Shown here: in pieces, positions 1-6,028 of the stretch
Numbering within the stretch: the first letter of the stretch is position 1
Layout of the letters: each line of letters starts with the position of its first letter
DNA from: a bacterium
GTDB taxonomy: Bacteria; UBA9089; UBA9088; JAGUXG01
DNA: 11,108 nt
Assembly (NCBI GenBank): GCA_020061965.1
Contig: JAGUXG010000059.1
Coordinates: 1-11,108, forward strand
Reading direction: 5' to 3'
The notes under the pieces: generated by a model
Seen by the model: the letters and a program-made list of their open reading frames with translations, nothing else
Told to the model about the DNA's origin: nothing
Database searches by the model: none
Program-made: the position numbers and the translations under genes

Positions 1-29
1 GCAACAGACGAATGAAGTATATTTGTGAC

Positions 30-52
30 AAAAAGTCCGCACCGTAGGTGCG
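30..52 (-). terminator. Probable rho-independent terminator after the hepT-like gene
   Basis: Read on the minus strand, a perfect 6-bp GC-rich stem (CGCACC / GGTGCG, plus-strand 38-43 and 47-52) closes a 3-nt TAC loop. GAC and five T residues follow it (plus-strand A tract at 30-34). It lies about 90 bases beyond the stop of the HEPN gene, with no gene in between, so it probably ends the transcript of the three-gene accessory cassette. The stem is short and the T tract modest, so termination may be partial. Confidence 0.55.
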
Positions 53-141
53 CTAAGTTCAATTATCCTTAAATAATTTTTTTATTTTTGTCAAAGAACA
101 CTTCAGATGGGTAAAGTGTTACCATTTTTTCATCTTTTTCA

Positions 142-564
142 TCAAATCCCTCCCATTCTTTTTATATTTTTTAAGAATTCTTCAAAGTCAGAAAGATTGT
201 TCCTTGCATACTCTAATATCTTTTTATCGTCTATATCCCAATATCTATGTACCAAAATATTTCTGAATCTGGCCATCTTTTTCATCTTGTTGGACAGCTC
301 CTTACCTATTATTCCTGCTTCACCCAAAGCCTCAAAACACTCGGGAAAACTCGAGACAGCCTTCTGTATCTTTTTGGCAAGGATATGGGAACAGATACTG
401 GCTGATGCCTCAATTGCTTGCAATAAAAGATGCTTTATGGCCAATATATTCCTCTTGTCAGAGAAAAATTCTCCATCGGAAAGAGAGGCATATTCCTCAA
501 TACCTTCTATACTTTGTCTGATCTCTCCAGCTCTATTTTTAATCCTTTCTAAATCCAGTTCCAT
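142..564 (-). CDS. hepT: HepT-like HEPN domain protein (toxin of an MNT/HEPN pair)
   Basis: The 140-residue all-helical protein carries the HEPN signature RNILVHRY at residues 101-108, that is R-x4-H-x-Y with R101, H106 and Y108. In characterised HepT toxins Arg and His form the RNase site, and the Tyr is the residue AMPylated by the partner nucleotidyltransferase. The ATG directly abuts the stop codon of the upstream MNT gene, so the two are translationally coupled, as expected of a toxin-antitoxin pair. The antitoxin gene comes first here. The length is normal for HepT and all signature residues are present, so the toxin looks intact. The C-terminus is Lys-rich and could bind RNA. Family assignment is strong. 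Toxicity and target are inferred from relatives only. It is last in its operon, before a candidate terminator at 30-52. Confidence 0.87.
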   Translation of the reverse strand: MELDLERIKNRAGEIRQSIEGIEEYASLSDGEFFSDKRNILAIKHLLLQAIEASASICSHILAKKIQKAVSSFPECFEALGEAGIIGKELSNKMKKMARFRNILVHRYWDIDDKKILEYARNNLSDFEEFLKNIKRMGGI

Positions 565-954
565 TTAACCAATAATATCCCTTAAATAACCTAAAGAATG
601 TTCATAAAATAGCATATACTCCCAAGAACTCTTTTCTATTAGATCTGTCATCTTCTTCTCATCTCTGGTAAAAAGCGGCCTCCCATTTTTAAGTACACTA
701 TGCGTCCATCCAGACGGTGCAGAATTAATAACCCTCGCATCTACAGAAAAATGTGTCTCTTTTGAAAGATCGTAAGAAAGATCAACGCCATAATCAAAGG
801 CATCTTCTAAACTTATATCTCTATCAAGAAAAAGAGCTATATCTATATCGCCAAACCCTGCCCCCTCCAAAAACGAACCATAAAGGTAGATAAAGAGTAT
901 CTCTTTCTTTAATTTTAACTCACTTTTTATTTTTTCTACAATCTCATCTTTCAT
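565..954 (-). CDS. mntA: MntA-like minimal nucleotidyltransferase (antitoxin)
   Basis: This is a minimal nucleotidyltransferase of 129 residues. The active-site segment YGSFLEG...GDIDIAL gives the Gly-Ser pair (residues 26-27) and the two metal-binding aspartates (36 and 38). A third acidic residue lies in SVDARV (Asp72). The GS-to-DxD spacing is 8 residues, slightly shorter than the 10 usually quoted for MntA. Relatives transfer AMP groups from ATP onto the Tyr of the partner HepT and thereby inactivate it. The reading frame can be extended by one TTG codon (957), but the ATG at 954 is the likelier start. No strong Shine-Dalgarno is visible. Only 27 bases separate it from the upstream coiled-coil gene, and its stop abuts the hepT ATG, so the three genes are probably cotranscribed. 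Confidence 0.87.
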   Translation of the reverse strand: MKDEIVEKIKSELKLKKEILFIYLYGSFLEGAGFGDIDIALFLDRDISLEDAFDYGVDLSYDLSKETHFSVDARVINSAPSGWTHSVLKNGRPLFTRDEKKMTDLIEKSSWEYMLFYEHSLGYLRDIIG

Positions 955-981
955 CAAATCTTGTAAAGCAAAGCAATCTTC

Positions 982-1755
982 TTAAACTAACTCCACTCCA
1001 AGCTCCTTGCAGATATTGGTCATCTCCCTATTCTTCTGCAAGGTGATAAATACCTTTGAAGGATTTGAGAGTTTCAGCTTTTCTATGGCTAATCCTGCCT
1101 TATCATTAAATCGCAGGACATCTTCTTCTTCAGCATAAGACTTTATCTCAAAGACCATTGATTCTGAATTATGAACCCATATATCTATCTCGTACTCTCT
1201 CCCCTTTGGACCAACAAAGCCTTTATTATCTATAATCTTCTGTCGCAGCTTGAGATTTTCTGGCTTCACATCCCGCCTCTTTAAGGCAACCCTTAAGGTT
1301 CCAGCAATCACATCCTCTAAATTCCTGCCGGCTCTTCCTTGAAGGCCACCAACCACTTTCCACACCCAATCTTTTAAGTCTTTCCTTTCCTCCTTTGCCT
1401 CTTCAGATCGCTTGTTTGACTCCTGCCGCATCTCTTCAAATCGCTTGTTCCACTCTTCAGATCGCTTGTTTGACTCCTGCCGCATCTCTTCAAATCGCTT
1501 GTTCCACTCTTCAGATCGCTTGTTCCACTCTTCAAATCGCTTGTTTGACTCCTGCCGCATCTCTTCAAATCGCTTGTTCCACTCTTCTCTTGAGACACGA
1601 AGCTCCTCTAATGTTCGTTCAAAATCCTTTTTTGCAGCAAAGGTCTCACTTAAAACACTATATACCTCTGTTTGAAATTTGTGGTCTTGTCTTAATAAAA
1701 TAGGCAATACCTTCAAGATATGCCTCTCTTCTTCCTTTATTAATAAAACAGACAT
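982..1755 (-). CDS. Coiled-coil protein with PD-(D/E)XK-like C-terminal domain (DUF3782-like)
   Basis: The protein has 257 residues in three parts. A helical N-terminus (1-50) is followed by a long highly charged coiled coil (about 50-127) made of near-identical repeats of WNKRFEEMRQESNKRSEE. The C-terminal domain (about 128-257) carries EIDIW (189-193) and VFEIKS (201-206). That E-x-D...E-x-K pattern, on adjacent strands after GREY, is the core of the PD-(D/E)XK nuclease fold. The architecture resembles the DUF3782-type proteins common in thermophiles and uncultured bacteria, whose biochemical role is unknown. The ATG is preceded by AGGAGG with 10 nt spacing and a consensus promoter at 1787-1816. 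It lies upstream of the mntA/hepT pair in the same orientation, which hints at a defence-related cassette. Nuclease activity is inferred, not demonstrated. It could equally be a catalytically quiet DNA-binding member. Confidence 0.78.
   Translation of the reverse strand: MSVLLIKEEERHILKVLPILLRQDHKFQTEVYSVLSETFAAKKDFERTLEELRVSREEWNKRFEEMRQESNKRFEEWNKRSEEWNKRFEEMRQESNKRSEEWNKRFEEMRQESNKRSEEAKEERKDLKDWVWKVVGGLQGRAGRNLEDVIAGTLRVALKRRDVKPENLKLRQKIIDNKGFVGPKGREYEIDIWVHNSESMVFEIKSYAEEEDVLRFNDKAGLAIEKLKLSNPSKVFITLQKNREMTNICKELGVELV
1401..1583 (-). repeat. In-frame 54-bp tandem repeats coding for the coiled coil
   Basis: The 183 bases comprise three 54-bp units (1401-1454, 1455-1508, 1530-1583) and one 21-bp partial unit (1509-1529). 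The first two units are identical at every base and the third differs at one position. Each 54-bp unit encodes 18 residues and the 21-bp unit encodes 7, so frame is kept. The asparagines of the NKR motif fall at residues 60, 71, 78, 85, 96, 103 and 114, giving spacings of 11 and 7. An 11+7 pattern equals 3.6 residues per turn, the period of a straight helix. Near identity implies recent expansion or gene conversion. Confidence 0.95.
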
Positions 1756-1786
1756 TATGCTCTTTCCTCCTTCTCTCTTTTACCAT

Positions 1787-1816
1787 ACTATAGAGAGTAA
1801 GTACATTACCTGTCAA
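1787..1816 (-). promoter_or_regulatory. Sigma-70-type promoter of the coiled-coil/mntA/hepT cassette
   Basis: On the minus strand, TTGACA (1816-1811) is separated by 18 bp from TATAGT (1792-1787). The expected start of transcription is near 1780, giving a leader of about 25 nt that contains AGGAGG before the ATG at 1755. The -35 is a perfect consensus match and the -10 is a 5/6 match. Confidence 0.7.
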
Positions 1817-1870
1817 TGACGACCATCACATTTAGCAAAATTTATTTTGTCCACTCAATATATCTTTCTT

Positions 1871-2019
1871 TATTATACCAAGAAACACGAGGTTTACCGA
1901 AAAAATATGTGATAAAAGGATAGATTTCCTTGATTTCATCTCATCCTTGACCCCTCGACCCCCTTGAACCCTTTTAAGAACAAAATTTTTGCTAGACCTG
2001 ATTTCTTCTCGGTATAATA
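1871..2019. mobile_element. Candidate MITE-like element with inverted ends
   Basis: The segment begins with TATTATACC (1871-1879) and ends with its exact reverse complement GGTATAATA (2011-2019). Inward from each 9-bp end, similarity continues imperfectly for about 40 bp. The left arm reads AAGAAACACGAGGTTTACCG and the right arm, on the other strand, reads GAGAAGAAATCAGGTCTAGC. The total is 149 bp with no coding capacity, the size and shape of a miniature inverted-repeat element or a REP-type palindrome. A related single arm occurs at 5217-5256. No transposase is present and no clear target-site duplication could be defined beyond AT-rich flanks. It could be a degenerate pair of independent repeats instead. 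Confidence 0.45.
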
Positions 2020-2030
2020 TCCGCTAAGTC

Positions 2031-2062
2031 TATGGACTATGGACAATCTTAAAGAGTCCATA
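2031..2062. repeat. Tandem TATGGAC pair with an inverted copy (hairpin)
   Basis: TATGGAC occurs twice in tandem (2031-2037 and 2038-2044). Its reverse complement GTCCATA follows after 11 bases (2056-2062), so a 7-bp stem with an 11-nt loop can form just downstream of the motE-like gene. No T tract follows on either strand, so it is not a textbook intrinsic terminator. It might stabilise the 3' end of the flagellar transcript. Confidence 0.5.
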
Positions 2063-2074
2063 CCTTAAAAAATA

Positions 2075-2656
2075 TTATGGGTTCACCAATTTTCTTGATA
2101 GCTCTGCTGCCCTTTCTTTATCCATCTTCATCATCGTGACAGCCACAGAGCTATCCTTCATCCTTGAAAAGATTTCAATAATTGTCTGGTCATCTAAGTT
2201 TTCTAAGATAGCAGCTGCCTGATCAGGGCTCATATTGGAATAGTAAATAGCTAACTTCGCCCATTTCCTCTCCTCTTGTTCATATTGGGCAATCCTCTCT
2301 TCCAATGCCTGTCTCTTTTTTAACAAAGAATCTTCTTTGGCTAAAAGCTCCTTCTCTCTTTTGTTAAACTCTTCCTCTTTTTCCTTAAACTTTATCTCTT
2401 TCTTCTCAAGCTCTTCCCATTTTGCTTCAATGGCTTCCTTAAGATTTCTGAGGTCTTCCTCTTTGGCGACTTCATACGGAACTTGTTTTTCAGAAAATGC
2501 CTTTCCTATTCCTGGAATCTTTGCCAGTTTAGGATAGATTGCCTTCTCTTTATCAAACACCTCCATCTTGTCAAGGGTATAGATGGCACCTATAACCGAG
2601 CCAAGAAGGAGGAACAAAAGAAAGATTATAGTCACAATAGTCTTGCCACTCTTCAT
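2075..2656 (-). CDS. motE: MotE-like protein (stator chaperone family, MgtE N-domain-like)
   Basis: The 193-residue protein starts with a short Lys-containing tail and a single membrane helix (about 7-27, IVTIIFLLFLLLGSVIGAIY). A long charged coiled coil follows (about 65-135). A C-terminal helical domain (138-190) contains YYSNMSPDQAAAILENL and ERAAELSRKL, typical of the MgtE intracellular N domain found in MotE. Members act as periplasmic chaperones that help fold and localise the stator protein MotC/MotB, with the N-terminal helix in the inner membrane. It begins 2 bases after the fliJ stop, which is the usual position of motE after fliJ, and it is the last gene of the operon here. The symbol rests on architecture and context. 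Related proteins in other phyla are often left as hypothetical flagellar proteins. Confidence 0.8.
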   Translation of the reverse strand: MKSGKTIVTIIFLLFLLLGSVIGAIYTLDKMEVFDKEKAIYPKLAKIPGIGKAFSEKQVPYEVAKEEDLRNLKEAIEAKWEELEKKEIKFKEKEEEFNKREKELLAKEDSLLKKRQALEERIAQYEQEERKWAKLAIYYSNMSPDQAAAILENLDDQTIIEIFSRMKDSSVAVTMMKMDKERAAELSRKLVNP

Positions 2657-2658
2657 CT

Positions 2659-3105
2659 TTATTTTTTATTCCTAACCTCCCTTTCAAATAAAGAGAGCCC
2701 GATCTCATCCATTATAAATTGATCTGCCTTCTCTTCTTCTTTTTTCTCTCTTACCGTATTCTTCTCTTTGAGTTTCTCTATAACCTTTCTTTCAACAGAA
2801 GCAGTGATTACCCTTTTTCTTGCCTCGGAAAGCTCTTTGTTCAGTTCTTCTAATCTTTTTGTCTGGTCTTCCCTCTCTTGTTCAAGCCTCAAGATAAATG
2901 AGTGTGAGGTTTTGAGTTCATTTATAGAGAGAACCTCGTTTTGTCTCACTGTTGCCTCATCAAGAGCCTGCGAAAGCACATCTTTAATCCTTTCAAGGAG
3001 AGCATCTTCAAACTCCAAAGTCCTCTGCCAATTGGCCAGCTCTTCCTTCAGAATCTCTTCTCTATGCTTTTTTACCCTTAAAACCTTTTCAAACCTGAAA
3101 GCCAT
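2659..3105 (-). CDS. fliJ: Flagellar export protein FliJ
   Basis: The protein has 148 residues, the usual size, and is almost entirely one coiled-coil hairpin. The N-terminal MAFRFEKVLRVKKHREE (1-17) is the canonical FliJ start (F-x-F-x-L/F-x-x-V-L), and the C-terminal half has ERKVIEKLKEK (105-115). FliJ is the central stalk of the export ATPase: it inserts in the FliI hexamer, links it to FlhA and escorts export chaperones. The start is fixed by a strong GGAGAGGAG three bases before the ATG. In most bacteria fliJ follows fliI directly. Here a nucleotidyltransferase and a small ORF intervene, and only 20 bases separate that small ORF's stop from this ATG region. Identification rests on sequence pattern plus position. 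Confidence 0.9.
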   Translation of the reverse strand: MAFRFEKVLRVKKHREEILKEELANWQRTLEFEDALLERIKDVLSQALDEATVRQNEVLSINELKTSHSFILRLEQEREDQTKRLEELNKELSEARKRVITASVERKVIEKLKEKNTVREKKEEEKADQFIMDEIGLSLFEREVRNKK

Positions 3106-3123
3106 TATCTCCTCTCCAAGATT

Positions 3124-3303
3124 CTATACCGACTTTTTCTCATTCAATCTTCTTCTTACCCCTTTCTGTTTATTGGATAGCACTTTATCAGTCCACTCAT
3201 TCATCTCTCTGAGCCAGATCAGTTTCTCTTTTGGTGGAATCCTCATCCCTTTATTGATTCTCTCATCTTCTTTTTCCCAACCAAACGACAGATCATTCCT
3301 CAT
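3124..3303 (-). CDS. Small 59-aa protein paired with the nucleotidyltransferase
   Basis: This short ORF reads MRNDLSFGWEKEDERINKGM at its N-terminus, followed by RIPPKEKLIWLREMNEWTDK. The ATG lies inside the last codons of the upstream nucleotidyltransferase (11-base overlap, different frame), which implies translational coupling. The stop is 18 bases before the fliJ ATG, and fliJ's Shine-Dalgarno sits in that gap. The composition is charged and amphipathic with Trp at residues 9, 30 and 37, and the C-terminus is very basic (QKGVRRRLNEKK). Small proteins with a W-E-K-E-D...P-x-x-K-L-x-W-L-x-E-M-N pattern are, from memory, frequent companions of AbiEii-like nucleotidyltransferases. A partner or antitoxin-like role is inferred from this and from the overlap. 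No enzymatic motif is visible. Confidence 0.8.
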   Translation of the reverse strand: MRNDLSFGWEKEDERINKGMRIPPKEKLIWLREMNEWTDKVLSNKQKGVRRRLNEKKSV

Positions 3304-3793
3304 TTAACAACTCCTCAATACTCTTAAGCTCCTTTATGTCCAGCATATCCCTTTCTCTGCCTGTTACCTCCTTCATCTTTATCAAATCCTTGATTGATAT
3401 GACCGGAATGCTCAAATCATCTATTCTTATGATACTCGTTCTGCTTATAGCCTCCTCATAGAGGACAGGAGAGTCAATAATAACATCGACCTCTTCAAAA
3501 CTTTGGTAGCCTTTGTAAAAATTAAAGGCTTTCATATTCTTCTCTTCTACCCATACCCTCCTAATCTCCTCTCTGGCAAAATCAAATGGATCAACTGGTT
3601 GTTTAACCATATAACCTTGCGACTTCATTATCGTTATAAACTTAAAAAGGTTATTGTCATCCATGGCAAGAAGGAGGTCTAAATCAGCAGTATTTCTGCT
3701 GCCACCAAGCAGATTAAAGGCTATCCCTCCTACCACAATGTACCTCACATCTTTTTCACTAAAAGAACGAAATATCTCTTCGTAAAATAACAT
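3293..3793 (-). CDS. AbiEii/MNT-superfamily nucleotidyltransferase
   Basis: The 166-residue protein carries the signature GGIAFNLLGGSRNTADLDLL. It has Gly-Gly (22-23), Arg33 and the metal-binding pair Asp37/Asp39, with a likely third acidic residue in VDVII (Asp103). The tail IKDLIKMKEVTGRERDMLDIKEL is typical of these stand-alone nucleotidyltransferases. The pattern GG-x-A...R-x-T-x-D-x-D matches the family that includes AbiEii-type toxins and related enzymes with unknown substrates. ATG at 3793 is preferred over an upstream in-frame TTG (3805) because GGAAGGTGAG lies just before it. It sits in the flagellar operon 25 bases after fliI and overlaps a 59-aa ORF at its 3' end. All catalytic residues are kept. 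The substrate, and whether it is toxin or antitoxin, are unknown. Confidence 0.85.
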   Translation of the reverse strand: MLFYEEIFRSFSEKDVRYIVVGGIAFNLLGGSRNTADLDLLLAMDDNNLFKFITIMKSQGYMVKQPVDPFDFAREEIRRVWVEEKNMKAFNFYKGYQSFEEVDVIIDSPVLYEEAISRTSIIRIDDLSIPVISIKDLIKMKEVTGRERDMLDIKELKSIEELLNEE

Positions 3794-3818
3794 CTCACCT
3801 TCCAATTATATCTTCTGT

Positions 3819-5126
3819 CTAACTCTTTTCGGTAAATATCTTGGCTAATTCTGAGACAGCGTGCCTGTAATCCGATCTCTCCCATATCCCTTGCCTCAAG
3901 AACTCCTGCACCTTATCAATCTTAGAGATAGCGTAGTCTATCTTTGGGTTAGAGCCTTTCACATAGGCTCCAATATTTATCAGGTCCTCGGAATCTTGGA
4001 TGACTGCCAATATCCCCCTCAGTCTTCTGGCATTCTCTTCCTGGGTTTTGTCAACTATGTCTATCATTACCCTTGAGACGCTCTGCAATATATCTATGGC
4101 TGGATAATGATTCTTTTCTGCCAATTCTCTTGATAGGACCACATGGCCATCCAAGATTGCCCTGACATTGTCAGAGATTGGCTCATTCATATCATCTGCG
4201 TCAACAAGGATGGTGTATATTCCTGTAATTGTCCCTCTCTCTGATGTCCCTGACCTCTCAAGGAGCCTTGGCAACATAGCAAAGACAGACGGTGTAAATC
4301 CTCTTGTTGCAGGAGGTTCTCCAATAGATAAGCCAACCTCCCTTTGTGCCCTGGCAAACCTTGTTATAGAATCCATCATCAGCATCACATCCATACCAAT
4401 ATCCCTAAAGTATTCAGCAATGGCTGTGGCGACAAAGGCTGCTCGCAGCCTCACTAAGGGTGGTTGGTCTGATGTAGCTACAACAACCACTGACCTTGCA
4501 AGACCCTCTTCTTGAAGCTCCTTTTCTATAAAATCCTTTACCTCCCTTCCCCTCTCTCCAACTAAAGCAATCACATTCACATCTGCCTTTGTGAATCTGG
4601 CAGTCATCCCCAAAAGAGTACTCTTTCCAACCCCAGAGCCAGAGAAGATTCCAAACCTCTGTCCTCTGCCAACTGTGAGGCAAGAGTCAATCGCCCTTAC
4701 TCCTGTGGGAAGAACCTCCTTAATCCTTGGCCTCTTTAATGGGTCAGGCGAATCATTAAATATAGGATATTCTGTCTCAGTGAGTAGCAATCCCTTTTCA
4801 TCTATCGGTTGACCAACCCCATTCAAAACCCTGCCTATAAGCCCTTCTCCAACTCCTACCATTAAGGGCTTTCCAGTAGCCAGGACTTCATCATCCACCT
4901 TTATTCCTTCGGTTGAGCCAATAGGCATCAGGCAAAGATTCTTATCTCTGAATCCAACCACCTCTGCCCTTACCTTCTTTTTGCCTTGCGATATAAAGCA
5001 TATCTCACCAACTGAGGCAGGCGGACCCTCTGATTCAATCACCAGACCAATTGCCTGTTTTACCCTGCCTTTCAAGGAGAGTGTGTCCATCCTTTTAATG
5101 ACAGGTTCAAGTTCTTTTAGATTCAT
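3819..5126 (-). CDS. fliI: Flagellum-specific export ATPase FliI
   Basis: The protein has 435 residues, the usual length. It has a Walker A motif GSGVGKST (163-170), GERGREVKDF with the catalytic Glu (E192), a Walker B strand ending in MMDS (250-253), and the FliI/YscN signature SIGEPPATRGFTPSVF (267-282). The C-terminus has the helical cap expected of type III export ATPases. FliI forms a hexamer at the cytoplasmic face of the flagellar export gate, unfolds or loads substrates, and is regulated by FliH. No truncation or missing key residue is seen. The start ATG has a weak AGGCAGAG site upstream. Unlike the tightly coupled fliF-fliG-fliH part, fliI is separated from fliH by 134 noncoding bases that carry a copy of the dispersed repeat. 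Confidence 0.98.
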   Translation of the reverse strand: MNLKELEPVIKRMDTLSLKGRVKQAIGLVIESEGPPASVGEICFISQGKKKVRAEVVGFRDKNLCLMPIGSTEGIKVDDEVLATGKPLMVGVGEGLIGRVLNGVGQPIDEKGLLLTETEYPIFNDSPDPLKRPRIKEVLPTGVRAIDSCLTVGRGQRFGIFSGSGVGKSTLLGMTARFTKADVNVIALVGERGREVKDFIEKELQEEGLARSVVVVATSDQPPLVRLRAAFVATAIAEYFRDIGMDVMLMMDSITRFARAQREVGLSIGEPPATRGFTPSVFAMLPRLLERSGTSERGTITGIYTILVDADDMNEPISDNVRAILDGHVVLSRELAEKNHYPAIDILQSVSRVMIDIVDKTQEENARRLRGILAVIQDSEDLINIGAYVKGSNPKIDYAISKIDKVQEFLRQGIWERSDYRHAVSELAKIFTEKS

Positions 5127-5135
5127 ACTCTGCCT

Positions 5136-5256
5136 ATAAACAACAGGTTTACAAAGAGAGTGAGGTTGTAAGTTTAGGATGTTGTATGTTATTTGTTCTG
5201 CTTCTTCAACCTACAACAAAAATCTTCGCTAGACCTCGTGTTCCTTGAATATAACC
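5136..5256. repeat. fliH-fliI spacer with a dispersed repeat copy
   Basis: The clear copy reads on the minus strand from 5256 to about 5217 and contains AACACGAGGTCTAGCGAAG and ATTTTTGT. It shares AACACGAGGT exactly with the left arm at 1871-1910 and AGGTCTAGC exactly with the right arm at 1979-2020. Near 5136-5155 on the plus strand, TATAAACAACAGGTTTAC may be a degraded opposite arm (AGGTTTAC is shared with the left arm). If so, this spacer has the same inverted layout as 1871-2019. Between them, GTTGTA occurs at 5165 and 5181 and TACAAC at 5212. The right-hand copy is well supported and the left one is tentative. Confidence 0.6.
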
Positions 5257-5260
5257 AAAC

Positions 5261-6028
5261 TTATTGCAAACTCAATATTTCTTCTTTCACCTTCTGAAGC
5301 TGTCCTGAAATGGTAGCATCTATTATCCCAAACCCTGTCTGAACCTTGCATCCACCCGCTTCAATCAAAGGGTCTTCTCTAATATCTATCCTCTTGCCTT
5401 TTGAACTCTTTAGGAGCCTTTCTCTCCATTCTTCTGCTACACCAAAGTCAGTAAGATTGACTAAGACCGTTATGCTCTCTTCAGAAAGCACCCTCTTTAT
5501 TGCCATTTCTATGTTGGACAAGATAATCTTCTTATTCCATTTTATCTCTTCCTTTATTATCTTTTCAGCAATCATTATGGCCAGGTCAACCACAACCTCT
5601 GCCTCTGCCTTCCCTGTCGCCTCTTCATATACCTTGGATAATGAAGAGAGTGTATTGGCAAAGCCAGCAATAAGCCTGTTTACCTCTATCTCTCCCTTTC
5701 TCTTTCCCTCCATTTTTCCCTCATCAAACCCCTTTTTGAAAGCTGAACCCTGAATCTCTTCTGCATTCTTCTTTGCCTCTTCCTCTGCCTTGGCGATTAT
5801 ACTCTCGCTTTTCTTTTCTGCTTCTTTCCTGACATAACCTTCTACGTCAGAAAGTATCCTGCTCCTTTCCTCTATCTCCCTATTTATCTCTAAAAGCCTT
5901 TGTTCAGCTAATCGTATCTTATTCTCAAGCCTCTCAATCAGATTTCTTCCTTCTCCCAGACCAGAAAATCCTTTACAGTCTATGACTACATCCGGGCTTA
6001 GAACTGGTTGCTTATATACATTATTCAA
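5261..6028 (-). CDS. fliH: Flagellar assembly protein FliH
   Basis: The protein has 255 residues from the proposed start. After a divergent N-terminus comes a long coiled coil (about 30-95). Three consecutive GxxxG repeats follow (Gly at 100, 104, 108 and 112), a hallmark of FliH. The conserved C-terminal domain contains VVDLAIMIAEKIIKEEI and IEAGGCKVQTGFGIIDATI. FliH dimers hold FliI at the C ring and restrain its ATPase until docking. The start is a TTG at 6028 with an ideal GGAGGGGAG seven bases upstream, overlapping the fliG stop region by 8 bases. An in-frame GTG at 6055 would add nine residues but lacks any Shine-Dalgarno. The ORF stops just before the repeat-bearing spacer that precedes fliI. 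Confidence 0.92.
   Translation of the reverse strand: MNNVYKQPVLSPDVVIDCKGFSGLGEGRNLIERLENKIRLAEQRLLEINREIEERSRILSDVEGYVRKEAEKKSESIIAKAEEEAKKNAEEIQGSAFKKGFDEGKMEGKRKGEIEVNRLIAGFANTLSSLSKVYEEATGKAEAEVVVDLAIMIAEKIIKEEIKWNKKIILSNIEMAIKRVLSEESITVLVNLTDFGVAEEWRERLLKSSKGKRIDIREDPLIEAGGCKVQTGFGIIDATISGQLQKVKEEILSLQ

Larger units (their letters stand above)
1756..2074. other. Gene-free stretch between the flagellar operon and the accessory cassette
   Basis: These 319 bases contain no plausible gene. In order they hold a strong minus-strand promoter for the accessory cassette (1787-1816), an inverted pair of a dispersed repeat (1871-1910 and 1979-2020), a C-rich run between the two arms (1946-1972) and a TATGGAC repeat with an inverted copy (2031-2062). 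The inner C-rich run consists of three imperfect 9-bp units: CTTGACCCC, TCGACCCCC and TTGAACCCT. No clear T-tracted terminator for the flagellar operon was found. Confidence 0.8.

Noticed and set aside
107..568. Plus-strand 153-residue open frame
   Set aside because: It is the antisense of the HEPN gene. Its Phe/Ile/Ser/Leu-rich product has no family signature, while the minus strand carries R-x4-H-x-Y.
1401..1583. CRISPR array
   Set aside because: The 54-bp repeats are directly contiguous with no unique spacers and are in frame within a protein-coding gene.
1395..1703. Long plus-strand open frames across the repeat region
   Set aside because: They exist because the 54- and 21-bp repeats keep every frame free of stops. 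Their products are low-complexity Cys/Ser/Leu repeats, and the minus-strand frame has the real domain structure and ribosome site.
4168..4515. Plus-strand frame opposite fliI, and similar frames opposite fliG, fliF and fliH
   Set aside because: They are shadows of strongly conserved minus-strand genes, with no ribosome site or recognisable domain.
5163..5217. AGGTTG...CAACCT pairing in the fliH-fliI spacer as a terminator
   Set aside because: The stem is only 6 bp with a loop of nearly 40 bases and no T tract. It does not look like an intrinsic terminator.
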